A stretch of DNA of 64,000 nucleotides from JAEZKC01 sp046546375 (GCA_046546375.1 JBKGXV010000006.1:17137-81136); one strand, 5' to 3'. Positions 34,116-43,860 are shown, counted from the stretch's first letter. Numbers and translations are program-made. Notes: generated by a model from the sequence alone, not told the origin.

Positions 34116-34898
34116 ATGGCACATATCCTAGACCGAGTCGCCGAATCGTTCGGTGCCGCCGCACGCGAAGCGGTTGAGCGGATGGGTTCTATCACGCTGT
34201 TTTTTCTCAAAATGGTCCAGGTTCTGCCAGCTTCATTCAAGCGTTTTCATCTGATTACAGAGCAGATGATGCTTCTGGGGGTGGCCTCCATACCTATCGT
34301 GCTGCTGACTTCGGTTTTCGTTGGAGCAGTAAGTGCCTGGCAGGTCCAGTACATCTTCGGGGACGCCATTCCTCTGACTTATTTGGGAGCCGGGGTGGCA
34401 AAGGCGGTTTTGACCGAGCTCGGTCCTGTTCTTACCGCTTTGGTGATCACTGGTAGAGTGGGGGCGAAGCTTGCAGCAGAACTGGGTACCATGAAAGTCA
34501 CCGAGCAGGTGGATGCAATGGTCTGCCTTTCTCTCGATCCTTTCACATACCTTCTAGCACCTCGACTTACCGCTTCCTGTGTGATGGTTCCAGTACTGAC
34601 TATCTTTTCCGTGTTTTTTGCCATTATAAGCGCCCAGTTGCTTTCCCAGGTAGCTTTGGGTCTTAGTTTCACCGCGTTCTATCAAGGAGTGAGGATACTT
34701 TTCAAGGTGCAGGATGTGGTGGTCTGTGTGACCAAATCGTTTATGTTCGGTCTGGTCATATCTCTGGCAGGTTGTTATTACGGTTACTATGCCAAGGGGG
34801 GAGCTGTGGGAGTAGGAGCTTCCACCAAAAAGGCAGTTGTTGCTGCGATGGTAATGGTGCTTATCAGTAATCTCATCCTGGTCAATGTTCTTCTCTGA
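34116..34898 (+). CDS. MlaE-family ABC transporter permease
   Basis: A 260-residue inner-membrane permease of the phospholipid/lipid MlaE (YrbE) family. Five or six hydrophobic segments are seen; the family signature region ELGPVLTALVITGRVGAKLAAELGTMKVTEQVDAM is complete, as is the later LISLAGCYYGYYAKGGAVGVG-type turn. Such permeases work with an ATPase (MlaF) and an MCE-domain protein (MlaD) to move lipids between the membranes. Neither partner lies next to it in this window, so they are either elsewhere or absent. The ATG follows a 53-base gap. Confidence 0.92.
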   Translation: MAHILDRVAESFGAAAREAVERMGSITLFFLKMVQVLPASFKRFHLITEQMMLLGVASIPIVLLTSVFVGAVSAWQVQYIFGDAIPLTYLGAGVAKAVLTELGPVLTALVITGRVGAKLAAELGTMKVTEQVDAMVCLSLDPFTYLLAPRLTASCVMVPVLTIFSVFFAIISAQLLSQVALGLSFTAFYQGVRILFKVQDVVVCVTKSFMFGLVISLAGCYYGYYAKGGAVGVGASTKKAVVAAMVMVLISNLILVNVLL

Positions 34899-35010
34899 GT
34901 TCTCCGGGACAAATAATTTTCCCGTCAAATATAAGCCGTTTGATATCCGTTATATTATAAGGGGTTACAAGTAATTGTATATGTCTTCCATGTTTGATGG
35001 AGGTGGAATT

Positions 35011-35238
35011 ATGGAACCTTATGAAACTGTAGTGGGATATTTCCACCTTGCAGGTTCACCTAATTACCCGGAGAAAACTCAGGGGGAACAACCTGTGTAC
35101 TATGAAGGAAAACAGGTAGGAACCGTTGAGTATACTCCCGATGGAAAAGGAAATATAAAGGTGCATCTGCAGGATATTGAAGGCAGGGTTCGTGAGCTTG
35201 GTTCAGAGAAAGATCCTACAAAGGAAAATCTCGAATAA
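35011..35238 (+). CDS. Small acidic hypothetical protein
   Basis: Unrecognised 75-residue protein. The ATG at 35011 has GGAGGTGG six bases upstream and is preferred over an upstream TTG. The sequence is rich in Gly, Glu and Tyr, with several beta-strand-like stretches (ETVVGYFHLAG, PVYYEGKQVGTVEYTPDG, GNIKVHLQDIEGRV), suggesting a small beta fold. No signal peptide, cysteine or membrane segment is present. It stands alone between mlaE and recG, followed by a strong terminator, so it is probably a monocistronic unit. Good ribosome-binding site plus terminator make it a credible gene. Confidence 0.7.
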   Translation: MEPYETVVGYFHLAGSPNYPEKTQGEQPVYYEGKQVGTVEYTPDGKGNIKVHLQDIEGRVRELGSEKDPTKENLE

Positions 35239-35256
35239 AAACATGGACTCCGTAAT

Positions 35257-35297
35257 GGGTTTTCGGTCTGTACGGACTGAAAATCCATCAATTTTTT
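35257..35297 (+). terminator. Intrinsic terminator after the small acidic gene
   Basis: A 13-bp stem (35257-35269 with 35274-35286, three G-U pairs) with a GTAC loop is followed by ATCAA and six T (35292-35297). It ends the transcript of the 75-residue protein. Confidence 0.85.
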
Positions 35298-35382
35298 ATT
35301 CACTATATATACCCACCTGTTCCGATACTATTTTAAAATCACAGATGAATGAATATGTTTCTCTGAAAAACCATGTTTCTGA

Positions 35383-37389
35383 ATGACTTCTGAAACAAGA
35401 AAAACCTCCAGACTGGATTTCCTCTCTCCTCTGCATTCCGTTCCCGGTTTGGGACCTAAGCGCCTGCAGGCTCTGCAAGCTGCAGGGTTGAAAACGATAG
35501 GGGATTTGCTTCATTATTATCCTTTAAGGTATGTGGATCGTTCCAGGATAATACCCTTAAATGAAATCAAGAATTTCAAAAACACTGTCGTTACCGTCAC
35601 TGGAACTGTGACTCATACCCGTTTGGAACGGGGGCGCAGATCCCGTTTTAGAATAGCTGTTGCCGATGATGTGGGGCAGATGGAGGCGGTGTGGTTTCAG
35701 GGTGTTACCTACATCTCCAAAACTCTGAAAAAGGGTGATCAGCTGATACTCACGGGAAAAGTGACCTTCTACGGTCACTACCAGATAGTCCATCCTCTTG
35801 TTGATAAAATCTCTTCAAAAAAGTCTGTGCTTCTGTTTTATCCGGTTTATTCGGTGAAGGAGGTGATGAAAGAAGCTGGACTCAATCAGAAAATCCTGCA
35901 CAAATCTGTGAGTTGGGTATTTAAGAATCTGAAAAATTTCCCCCGGGTTCTTCCTCAAAACATCGAGAAAAAGTACCGTTTTCCCCCTCTTGAGGAGTGT
36001 CTGCAGAAAATCCATCAGCCCGATGATATTTCTCAACTGGATAGCTACAGAGCAAGGCTCAAATACGAGGAGTTGTATAAGCTTGCATTGACTTTGCGCT
36101 GGAACAGGAAAAAATTCGCTCTTCCCGGCCGGAGCATGTCTCCGGGAGATTTGGAACGGCAGCTGAGAGATATTCTCCCCTTTGCGCTTACTCCTTCCCA
36201 GGAAGCGGCGGTAAGTACGCTTTTCTCAGATGCCGCTTCGAAGTCCAGAATGCACCGGCTCCTTCAAGGGGATGTCGGATCAGGAAAAACCGTAACTGCC
36301 CTTTTCGCCTGTTTACCGGCTCTTAAAGAGGGGTGTCAGGTTGCATGGATGGCACCCACGGATGTCCTCGCCAGGCAAACTCTTCAGGTATTGAGCAAGT
36401 ATCTTGAAAAGCTGGGTTTTCCTGTGGAGTTTCTGGGGGCGTCCAGTGGTAAGGACAAGGCTAGAATTCTGAAGGAGCTTGCATCCGGCAAACTTCAGTT
36501 CGTGGTGGGTACGCATGCGCTTTTCATTCCTTCTGTAAGGTTTGGAAAGCTTGGAATGATTGTTATCGATGAGCAGCACAAATTCGGAGCCGCTCAACGG
36601 CTCGCTCTTCAGGAAAAGGGCCCTTCAGCCGATTTCCTTCTCATGTCTGCCACTCCCATTCCCCAAACGCTTGCACGCACACTGTATGGTGACCTGGACA
36701 TTGTTGAAATCGAATCTCCTCCGAGACGTGAACCTGTCAGCACTCATGTGGTACCTTCAGGTAAACGGTCGGATATGGAGGCTTTTATTCTCAAACAGAT
36801 CAGTTCCGGTTCACGTGTGTTCTATGTTGTTCCTCGTATAGATGATATGGAAGCGGAGGACAATGCCGCTCAGTTAAAGAGTGTGGACAAAGTGGCGGCG
36901 GAGCTGGGCAGGGGGGTGCTTGGTGCCGTTGCGATTGAGAAACTGCATGGACAGATGCCGTTTGAGAAACGTGATGAGGTGATGAGACGTTTCAGCAAAG
37001 GGGAACCCGGCGTTCTGGTGTGCACCAGCATAGTGGAAGTAGGTGTGGATGTGAGAGATGCTTCGGTGATGGTGATAGAGAATGCAGAGCGGTTCGGTTT
37101 GGCTCAGCTTCATCAGATCCGGGGGCGGGTAGGAAGGGGAGAGAAGAAGTCTTTCTGCTTTCTTCTTTCCGGGGCAAATGCGGATTGCAGGGTGTCTGAA
37201 AGGTTGAAATATCTGTGCGGGTGTCATGATGGTTTCAAACTGGCTGAATGGGATCTGCACAATCGGGGGCCGGGGGAGGTCGATGGTTTCCGTCAGTCCG
37301 GATGGGATGATCTGCGCATTGCGGATATTCTGGAGGATGCGGCGCTTTTCAGAGAAATTCTCAAGGATATTGAAGCGCTGTTCAGGTGA
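35383..37389 (+). CDS. recG: ATP-dependent DNA helicase RecG
   Basis: RecG remodels stalled forks and branch-migrates Holliday junctions. The 668 residues contain an N-terminal segment with a helix-hairpin-helix-like start (VPGLGPKRLQALQAAGLKTIGDLLHYYP), the OB-fold wedge (about 60-160), and the SF2 helicase core with Walker A GDVGSGKT, motif II DEQHKFG, motif III SATPIPQTLART and motif VI QIRGRVGRGEKKSFC. The C-terminal TRG region (WDLHNRGPGEVDGFRQSG) is present. It is a little shorter than Escherichia coli RecG (693). The motif II Lys instead of Arg is a conservative change. Confidence 0.96.
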   Translation: MTSETRKTSRLDFLSPLHSVPGLGPKRLQALQAAGLKTIGDLLHYYPLRYVDRSRIIPLNEIKNFKNTVVTVTGTVTHTRLERGRRSRFRIAVADDVGQMEAVWFQGVTYISKTLKKGDQLILTGKVTFYGHYQIVHPLVDKISSKKSVLLFYPVYSVKEVMKEAGLNQKILHKSVSWVFKNLKNFPRVLPQNIEKKYRFPPLEECLQKIHQPDDISQLDSYRARLKYEELYKLALTLRWNRKKFALPGRSMSPGDLERQLRDILPFALTPSQEAAVSTLFSDAASKSRMHRLLQGDVGSGKTVTALFACLPALKEGCQVAWMAPTDVLARQTLQVLSKYLEKLGFPVEFLGASSGKDKARILKELASGKLQFVVGTHALFIPSVRFGKLGMIVIDEQHKFGAAQRLALQEKGPSADFLLMSATPIPQTLARTLYGDLDIVEIESPPRREPVSTHVVPSGKRSDMEAFILKQISSGSRVFYVVPRIDDMEAEDNAAQLKSVDKVAAELGRGVLGAVAIEKLHGQMPFEKRDEVMRRFSKGEPGVLVCTSIVEVGVDVRDASVMVIENAERFGLAQLHQIRGRVGRGEKKSFCFLLSGANADCRVSERLKYLCGCHDGFKLAEWDLHNRGPGEVDGFRQSGWDDLRIADILEDAALFREILKDIEALFR

Positions 37390-37548
37390 TGAGGATGAGA
37401 GAATCGCTTTATCAAATTACTCGGCAGGGCGAAATTACAAAGAAAATTGTATTTAAAATGTACTTTCTTATTGCAGATATTATATTTAAGGCGCAATTTT
37501 TTACTTTCACAAGAGTTGTCCTTTCGGTGCTCAAAAAAGGTTGAATTT

Positions 37549-39072
37549 ATGATCGCCCTCATTATCTTGTGCGCTCTGTACGTAATTTGTTCGATAATCC
37601 TACTTGCTTACGGTGTGCAGTGTTACATCCTCACGTATCTCTTTCTGAGAAAAAGGAAAGAAAAATTGCAGGCTCAACGGGAAACCATGAAATATTATTA
37701 CTCCATTGAGGATGAGACTGCTTATCCGAAGGTAGTTACTCAACTGCCCATGTTCAATGAAAAAATGGTGGCCTGCAGGGTGATTGAAGCTGTAGCTGCT
37801 ATGGATTATCCCCGTTCGCGCCATCAGATACAGGTGCTTGATGACAGTACGGATGAGACAGTAAAGTATGTTGATCAGACTGTGGACAATCTCAAAAAGC
37901 AGGGGTACAACATACAGGTGGTGCGCCGGGTGGATCGCACCGGGTTTAAAGCCGGTGCACTGCAGGAAGGGCTTGACCATACCGATGCGCAATTCGTTGC
38001 TATTTTTGATGCCGATTTCGTACCTACAGTTGATTTTCTGAAAAAAGCGGTGGCCTTTTTTGCCGGCAGGCCCGAGCTTGGTCTGGTACAGGGCAGATGG
38101 ACTCATCTGAATAAAAACTCATCTCTTATCACCCGTGGCCAGGCGATGGGTATTGACGGGCATTTCATGATCGAGCAGGCAGCCCGCAGCTGGAACAACC
38201 TGTTCATGAATTTCAACGGAACTGCCGGAGTATTCCGCCGCAAGGCAATAGAGACCAGCGGGGGATGGCAGCATGATACATTGACCGAAGATATGGACCT
38301 GTCCTATCGTATGCAGCTGGCGGGTTGGCAGACTGAATACGTTCCGGAGCTTGCCGTGCCGGCGGAAATTCCCGAAGATGTGAATGCTTTCAAAAATCAG
38401 CAGTTCAGGTGGGCCAAAGGCTCCATACAGACTGCGATCAAAATCATTCCTTTGTTGCTGAAAAAGAAAATTTCACCTTTCAAATTCATTCAGGCGGTTC
38501 TGCATCTTACCCATTATGTGGTGCATCCGCTGATGCTTCTGCTGGCTCTTTTGACCATGCCGGTATTGTTTTTTGTCAAAATATCACTTGCTCCCTTCTG
38601 GATGGCCTGTGTGATATTCGCTATGATTCTGGCTACCAGCGGCCCCTCTACCATGTACATGGTTTCTCAGCATTACATAGGAAACAAGATACGGAAACAG
38701 CTCTTTCTCATCCCTGCCATGATGCTCATTGGTACAGGGTTGGCCGTGAATAACGGAAAGGCCGTTATCGAGGCTATACTGAAGAAAAACTCGCCGTTTC
38801 ACAGAACTCCGAAAAAAGGGCAGGCCAAGAGCAAAATCGGATACAAACCCATCAAGGATATCACCTGTCTGGTGGAGATAATGCTTGGAATCTACTGCTT
38901 TGCAGGCTTAAAGATGTTCATGGGGTTCACCAATTTTCTCGTTTCGCCGTTTCTTGCTCTTTACGCTTCCGGTTTTCTCTTTGTGGGCATTCTCTCTATT
39001 GTCCATTTCCGCAGGCCGGAAACGATCGATCTCAAGTTCGGGAAGAAAATGGCTCTTGTAAAGTCAAGCTGA
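37549..39072 (+). CDS. Membrane GT2 glycosyltransferase, cellulose/glucomannan synthase-like
   Basis: A processive-type beta-glycosyltransferase. The ATG at 37549 (AAAGG upstream) gives 507 residues; the longer open frame to 37447 is unlikely. One N-terminal membrane segment (about 2-32) precedes the GT-A domain, which has DDSTDE (Asp98/Asp99), DADF (Asp154, Asp156), TEDMD (246-250) and QQFRW (284-288), the full D, DxD, TED, QxxRW set of cellulose-synthase-like enzymes. Four or more membrane segments follow (about 325-490). No PilZ domain or BcsB partner is present. The CslA-like size suits a mannan or glucomannan polymerase, consistent with the GH130 gene 2.2 kb away, but this is inference. 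Confidence 0.87.
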   Translation: MIALIILCALYVICSIILLAYGVQCYILTYLFLRKRKEKLQAQRETMKYYYSIEDETAYPKVVTQLPMFNEKMVACRVIEAVAAMDYPRSRHQIQVLDDSTDETVKYVDQTVDNLKKQGYNIQVVRRVDRTGFKAGALQEGLDHTDAQFVAIFDADFVPTVDFLKKAVAFFAGRPELGLVQGRWTHLNKNSSLITRGQAMGIDGHFMIEQAARSWNNLFMNFNGTAGVFRRKAIETSGGWQHDTLTEDMDLSYRMQLAGWQTEYVPELAVPAEIPEDVNAFKNQQFRWAKGSIQTAIKIIPLLLKKKISPFKFIQAVLHLTHYVVHPLMLLLALLTMPVLFFVKISLAPFWMACVIFAMILATSGPSTMYMVSQHYIGNKIRKQLFLIPAMMLIGTGLAVNNGKAVIEAILKKNSPFHRTPKKGQAKSKIGYKPIKDITCLVEIMLGIYCFAGLKMFMGFTNFLVSPFLALYASGFLFVGILSIVHFRRPETIDLKFGKKMALVKSS

Positions 39073-39076
39073 CCTC

Positions 39077-39100
39077 GCGGGGCGGAAAACCCGCCCCCGC
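39077..39100 (+). terminator. G+C-rich hairpin after the GT2 gene, possible terminator
   Basis: GCGGGGCGG and CCGCCCCCGC pair around an A-rich loop with one bulged C, five bases after the GT2 stop region. The T-run that follows is weak (TCCTTAT), so termination strength is uncertain. Confidence 0.45.
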
Positions 39101-39321
39101 TCCTTATCTGTTCTCACTGAAACACACCTCCGCGAAAACCGCCTTTCTGTTTCATAATGAAACAGACGATTCAATATGGAATACCTTCTTTTTACCCGCG
39201 TCACTCATAATGCTTTCTGCTGTTACATAAACGCCCATTCATGTCTGGCACGGATTTTGATTGCATAATAACCTCCGGAAAAAAAAGTAATTTTAACAAA
39301 TAAACATTCAGGAGGATACTT

Positions 39322-41283
39322 ATGGGGAAAATAATCGGAATAGATCTTGGGACCACCAACTCTTGTGTGGCGGTAATGGAAGCGGGTAAACCAGTGGTGA
39401 TCCCCAATCCCGAAGGCGGGCGTACCTCACCCTCCATCGTTGCATTCTCCAAAACCGGCGATCGTCTGGTGGGAGCCATCGCAAAGCGTCAGGCTGTGAC
39501 CAATCCGGAAAACACCATTTATTCGGTGAAAAGATTCATGGGACGCAGGCACAGCGAGGTGGAATCCGAGGAAACGAGAGTTCCTTATCAGGTTGTCGGG
39601 GGTAAGGAGGATCCGGTTAAGGTGAAGATTCAGGATCATGAGTATACACCCCCCGAAATTTCAGCCATGATTCTTCAGTATCTGAAGAAATCCGCTGAGG
39701 AGTACCTGGGTGAAGAGGTGACTGAGGCGGTCATCACGGTGCCGGCGTACTTCAATGATGCGCAGCGTCAGGCCACAAAGGATGCGGGAAGAATCGCTGG
39801 GCTGGATGTGAAGAGAATAATAAACGAGCCCACCGCTGCGTCTCTTGCCTACGGACTTGAAAAGAAGAAAAACGAAAAAATTGCGGTTTTCGATCTGGGT
39901 GGAGGAACGTTCGATATCTCCATTCTGGAAATCGGTGAAGGTGTCTTCGAAGTGAAGTCGACCAACGGCGATACTCATCTGGGTGGTGATGATTTCGACA
40001 AGGTGCTTATAGATTACATCGCCGGCGAATTCAAAGCTTCGGACGGTATCGATCTCAGAGAGGACAGAATGGCTCTGCAGCGTCTCAAGGAAGCTGCGGA
40101 AAAAGCAAAGGTGGAGTTGTCCTCCGCTATGCAGACCAATATCAATCTGCCCTTTATCACCGCTGATGCAAGCGGACCCCGTCATCTGGATCTGAACATC
40201 ACAAGAACCAAATTCGAGCAGCTTGTCAGTGATCTTGTCGAGCGTACGGTTGATCCATGCAACAAGGCTTTGGCTGATGCCAATCTGAGCGCCCGTGACA
40301 TCGACGAGGTTATTCTGGTGGGAGGTACAACCCGTATGCCTGCCGTGCAGCGCAAGGTCGAGGAGATTTTCGGCAAGGCTCCTCACAAAGGGGTTAACCC
40401 CGACGAGGTCGTGGCTGTAGGAGCCGGTATCCAGGGAGCGATTCTGGGTGGTGATGAAAGTGTGAAGGATGTGCTTCTGCTTGATGTCACTCCGCTTTCT
40501 CTGGGTATAGAAACTCTGGGAGGTGTGATGACCAAGCTTATCGAGCGCAATACCACTATCCCCACCAAGAAAAGCCAGGTGTTTTCAACTGCTGCAGACA
40601 ATCAGACTGCAGTGACTATTATGGTCTACCAGGGTGAGCGTGAGATGGCCGCACACAACAGGCTTCTTGGAAAGTTTGATCTGATCGGGATTCCTGCCGC
40701 TCCTCGCGGTGTGCCGCAGATCGAAGTCGCATTCGATATCGATGCCAACGGGATTCTCAACGTGAGTGCAAAGGATCTGGGCACCGGCAAGCAGCAGCAG
40801 ATAAGAATCGAGTCCTCAAGCGGTCTTGATGAAAACGATATCGAACGGATGGTGAAAGAGGCTGAGGCCAATGCCGCCAAGGACAAAGAGGAAAAAGAGC
40901 GTGTTGACGTCAAAAATCAGGCCGATCAGCTCATCTATCAGACCGAAAAGACCATGTCTGAGCTTGACGGTAAAATTTCCGATGACCAGAAGTCCAAAAT
41001 CCAGTCCGCACTGGATGATCTCAAGGAAAAAGCAAAGGGTAATGACATCGAGGCTATAAAGGGCAGTATCGAGGCTCTCACCAAAGCGTCGCACACCATG
41101 GCTGAGGCCATGTACAAAAACGCTCAGGGCGGTGCTGCCGGAGCGCAAGGCGGTGCAGCCGGTGCAGCCGGTGCACAGCAGGGCCCTTCTGAATCCCAGC
41201 AGCAGGGAGATCAGAAAAAAGGCGGCGGCGAAGACGGTGCGGTTGATGCCGATTATGAAGTCGTCGATGATGATGATAAGTAA
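39322..41283 (+). CDS. dnaK: Hsp70 chaperone DnaK
   Basis: The ATP-driven folding chaperone. The 653 residues start IIGIDLGTTNSCVAVM, and contain the linker-proximal DVLLLDVTPLSLGIETLGG, the nucleotide-binding domain motifs VFDLGGGTFDISIL and VGGTTRMPAVQ, and an Ala/Gly/Gln-rich tail ending in the conserved acidic VDADYEVVDDDDK. Immediately upstream is AGGAGG. dnaJ and grpE are not adjacent, and I see no CIRCE inverted repeat in the 249-base leader, so the usual hrcA-type control is not visible here. A strong terminator follows. Confidence 0.98.
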   Translation: MGKIIGIDLGTTNSCVAVMEAGKPVVIPNPEGGRTSPSIVAFSKTGDRLVGAIAKRQAVTNPENTIYSVKRFMGRRHSEVESEETRVPYQVVGGKEDPVKVKIQDHEYTPPEISAMILQYLKKSAEEYLGEEVTEAVITVPAYFNDAQRQATKDAGRIAGLDVKRIINEPTAASLAYGLEKKKNEKIAVFDLGGGTFDISILEIGEGVFEVKSTNGDTHLGGDDFDKVLIDYIAGEFKASDGIDLREDRMALQRLKEAAEKAKVELSSAMQTNINLPFITADASGPRHLDLNITRTKFEQLVSDLVERTVDPCNKALADANLSARDIDEVILVGGTTRMPAVQRKVEEIFGKAPHKGVNPDEVVAVGAGIQGAILGGDESVKDVLLLDVTPLSLGIETLGGVMTKLIERNTTIPTKKSQVFSTAADNQTAVTIMVYQGEREMAAHNRLLGKFDLIGIPAAPRGVPQIEVAFDIDANGILNVSAKDLGTGKQQQIRIESSSGLDENDIERMVKEAEANAAKDKEEKERVDVKNQADQLIYQTEKTMSELDGKISDDQKSKIQSALDDLKEKAKGNDIEAIKGSIEALTKASHTMAEAMYKNAQGGAAGAQGGAAGAAGAQQGPSESQQQGDQKKGGGEDGAVDADYEVVDDDDK

Positions 41284-41291
41284 ATTACAGG

Positions 41292-41313
41292 GGGGAGCGA
41301 AAGCTCCCCTTTT
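41292..41313 (+). terminator. Intrinsic terminator after dnaK
   Basis: GGGGAGC (41292-41298) and GCTCCCC (41303-41309) enclose a GAAA tetraloop and run directly into four T. It sits exactly between the convergent dnaK and GH130 genes, and its last base touches the GH130 stop codon. Confidence 0.88.
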
Positions 41314-42437
41314 CACTCCAGCCTGTATAACAACTCTCCGCTTTTAGGATCCTGTCCGTAACGTATACACAGTTCTGATAATATGTCCTCATGAGTGGCG
41401 GCGCAGTTCATGACCGTGTCGTTTCCGCCATAGTAGATGATCAGAGTGCCGTTTTCCTGTCGAAGCATCGCACAGGAAAATACCACGTTGGGAACATGGG
41501 CATAGTCCTCTTGGTCAATTCTGCAGTCGGCTCTGGAGGGAAAGAGAATGGGTATGCTTGCCATACGGACGTGAGCCGGGTTGTCCAGATCGTGAAGAGC
41601 AACGCCCAGAACATAGGGATTGCCGTCCATTGTTTTTCTCACTCCGTGAAAAAGATTGAGCCATCCTTTTTCTGTTTTTACCGGGGGCGCTCCCGGGCCG
41701 ATTTTGTCTGAAAAAGCGCCGGGACCCGCTCCGGTTTTCATGACGGGTTCCTTTTTTATCTTCCAGTTTCCGCTTTTCCAGTCGGTACTCGTTCCCAATC
41801 GTATTTCCGTGAATATTCCTCCGGTATCTCCTTGGGTCATATCGTTGGGGCGAAACAGGGCCGCGAAGCGTTTGTTGATCGGTTCGGGGAAAATGACCAC
41901 GTTGCGCATGTCCTGTTTCAGCATGGGGCCGTGGCGGGTGAATCTTTTGAAATCTTCCGTGGTGGCCAGACAGACTCTTACTCTGTTTGGAGCATGTTGA
42001 TGATATGCGCTGTAGGTAACGGCAAACAGGGTGTTGATTTTGGTGATCCGCGGGTCTTCCACTCCTCCCGATTCGGTCTCAATCTGTTCTTGTGCATCGA
42101 CTCCGGAAGCGAATGTGTCATGAGGCTGAGCCGGCAGCAGTGCGGGATGCGGTTGCACATTCCACTGATCGATACCGTTTGAACTTCTGGCCAGTCCCAG
42201 AACGCTTCTGCCGCAGCGGGTATGTGAACGGAAGAGCATGATGAAAGCGTTGTGGTGTTTGGTGACTGCGGCGTTGTGGACAGTGATGGTCTTGAGTGCG
42301 GGGGAGGTCCAGATTCTGTTGACATCTGAGGGGGTGAGTATCGGGTTGCGGGGGAAGCGCAGAACAGGTGAGTTCAGGGAGACTCGGCCGGATAATTTGT
42401 GCGCGAAGCTGACAGTTCTGACCGGGTTTTCAATCAC
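41313..42437 (-). CDS. Glycoside hydrolase family 130 phosphorylase (beta-mannoside type)
   Basis: GH130 enzymes phosphorolyse beta-1,4-mannosidic bonds, yielding mannose 1-phosphate. The 374 residues show NAAVTKHHNAFIMLFRSHT, the catalytic acid region GGVEDPRITK, VIFPEPINKRFAALFRP, KIGPGAPPVKTEKGWLNLFHGV (phosphate-site region) and YYGGNDTVMNCAA, all GH130 features. The start is a GTG with AAGGAG eight bases upstream. No signal peptide is present, so it acts on imported mannosides in the cytoplasm. Neither an epimerase nor a mannobiose transporter is adjacent. Substrate chain length cannot be read from the sequence. Confidence 0.9.
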   Translation of the reverse strand: MIENPVRTVSFAHKLSGRVSLNSPVLRFPRNPILTPSDVNRIWTSPALKTITVHNAAVTKHHNAFIMLFRSHTRCGRSVLGLARSSNGIDQWNVQPHPALLPAQPHDTFASGVDAQEQIETESGGVEDPRITKINTLFAVTYSAYHQHAPNRVRVCLATTEDFKRFTRHGPMLKQDMRNVVIFPEPINKRFAALFRPNDMTQGDTGGIFTEIRLGTSTDWKSGNWKIKKEPVMKTGAGPGAFSDKIGPGAPPVKTEKGWLNLFHGVRKTMDGNPYVLGVALHDLDNPAHVRMASIPILFPSRADCRIDQEDYAHVPNVVFSCAMLRQENGTLIIYYGGNDTVMNCAATHEDILSELCIRYGQDPKSGELLYRLE

Positions 42438-42726
42438 GGGTTTTCTCCTTACAGAGGTGGACAGAATAATCTGCTACAAAAACCGGGCCATCTTTTCGCG
42501 GAAGGGGGAAAGGTTTTCGCAAATTAGGAATGGGATGTTTTTTCTGTTCAGCGGCTTGGGCAGAGCAGACCGTTTTAAGCGTTTGAATAACCGGGGTTTC
42601 CAAAGACGGCACATGGCACCGGTATTGCAGGGTAAGCTCTCTGTACAGGCAGCCTGATGTTTGAAAAAGACGGGGCAGGGGGTCCTTGGCTGCATGCATT
42701 TTATCTGGATTCGAGGGACAGCTACT

Positions 42727-43860
42727 ATGATCACTTTAGCCAGCCGGGTATGGACGTTGAAGGATTTGGAATCAATAAGGGAGTGTATAGAGAGTGCTTC
42801 ATCCATAGTTATTTCGGGGCATAAAAATCCCGATGGTGATTCCATCGGGGCCATGCTTTCATTGGGGTTGGGGCTTGAGAGTATGGGCAAAAGGGTGTAT
42901 ATGCTCTGCGAGGATGAGATACCTCCCCGTTATGCTCATCTTCCCGGTATCAAAAAAGTGATGTCTGCTGATCCCGGGAGGGTGGATCTGGCAATAGCGG
43001 TGGACTGCGGGAGCAAGGAGATGATCGGACCGGCCTTCAGGGTTTTCAGTTCCGCGGGCAGTATTGTCGAGATAGACCATCACAGCAGCCGTACTTCATT
43101 CGGTGATTATTCCCTGGTGGATGATGAGGCTTCCTGTGCAGGCGAGCTGGTGTATTTCGTTTTGGAGGCTCTGGGGGTATCTCTGACCGACGAGATTGCT
43201 CAGAACATTCTCACTTCCATCATTGTGGAAACAAATTCTTTTCGTCTCCCGGGGCTGCGGTCTCAGACTTTCGAGATCTGTGCGCAGCTTCTCAGAACGG
43301 GAGTGGAATTCTCCCGGGTGGCCGAGTCGGTATACTGGGTCAGCAGCAGGGAGACTGAGCTTCTGGGGGGGATATGTCTTTCCCGCTGCCGTTTTTCACC
43401 CTGCGGGCAGTTGGTGCACTCCTCTCTTACCCGTCGCGATCTGCAGAGAGTGGGTGCCAGGGAGGCGGATGGGGATCCGGTGGTGGAGAAGCTCAGATCA
43501 ATGGTTGGCGTGAAACTTGCAGTACTCTTCAGGGAGAAAGACGGTGTGTCTCTGAGGGTGAGTTTCAGATCCAGGCAGGGGATCGATGTGGCTCGCCTGG
43601 CGGAGAGATTCGGTGGCGGCGGACACTTCAGTGCCGCCGGCTGTACTGTTGCAGACAGCACAGTGCTCCGGGAGCAAATTCTTTGTGCTGCAGCGGAGCT
43701 GTTGCAGCAGCAGAAGCGGGGAGGAATACCGGCCGCCGGGGTGCATCAGGGGTATCTGCTGCATTGTGATGCTCCGGAGAACGGTATGCAGCCGTGGGAA
43801 AAGCAAAATGATTGTTCCGCGGAGGTTTTTTCCGTTTCTCAGCGGAAAGTGGCTTTATGA
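42727..43860 (+). CDS. DHH-DHHA1 phosphoesterase (NrnA/GdpP-like)
   Basis: Family members degrade nanoRNA, pAp or linear/cyclic dinucleotides. The ATG at 42727 gives 377 residues; an upstream TTG frame at 42661 is weaker. The DHH domain has GHKNPDGDSIGAML, AIAVDCG and the namesake IDHHSSRTSFGD, with metal-binding Asp and His intact. The DHHA1 domain ends with RFGGGGHFSAAGC. The C-terminal about 60 residues after the GGGH motif look low-complexity. With CdaA in the window, a role in c-di-AMP or pApA turnover is possible but equally the generic NrnA role applies. Confidence 0.9.
   Translation: MITLASRVWTLKDLESIRECIESASSIVISGHKNPDGDSIGAMLSLGLGLESMGKRVYMLCEDEIPPRYAHLPGIKKVMSADPGRVDLAIAVDCGSKEMIGPAFRVFSSAGSIVEIDHHSSRTSFGDYSLVDDEASCAGELVYFVLEALGVSLTDEIAQNILTSIIVETNSFRLPGLRSQTFEICAQLLRTGVEFSRVAESVYWVSSRETELLGGICLSRCRFSPCGQLVHSSLTRRDLQRVGAREADGDPVVEKLRSMVGVKLAVLFREKDGVSLRVSFRSRQGIDVARLAERFGGGGHFSAAGCTVADSTVLREQILCAAAELLQQQKRGGIPAAGVHQGYLLHCDAPENGMQPWEKQNDCSAEVFSVSQRKVAL

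Noticed and set aside
34116..34898. Complete Mla lipid transport operon
   Set aside because: Only the permease is present; no ATPase or MCE protein is next to it in the window.
39246..39262. TGGCACGGATTTTGATT upstream of dnaK, resembling a sigma-54 promoter
   Set aside because: The -24 element fits, but the -12 element is TTGAT rather than TTGCA at the correct spacing, so it is not convincing.
39073..39321. Search for a CIRCE inverted repeat or heat-shock element in the dnaK leader
   Set aside because: No TTAGCACTC-N9-GAGTGCTAA-like repeat is present.
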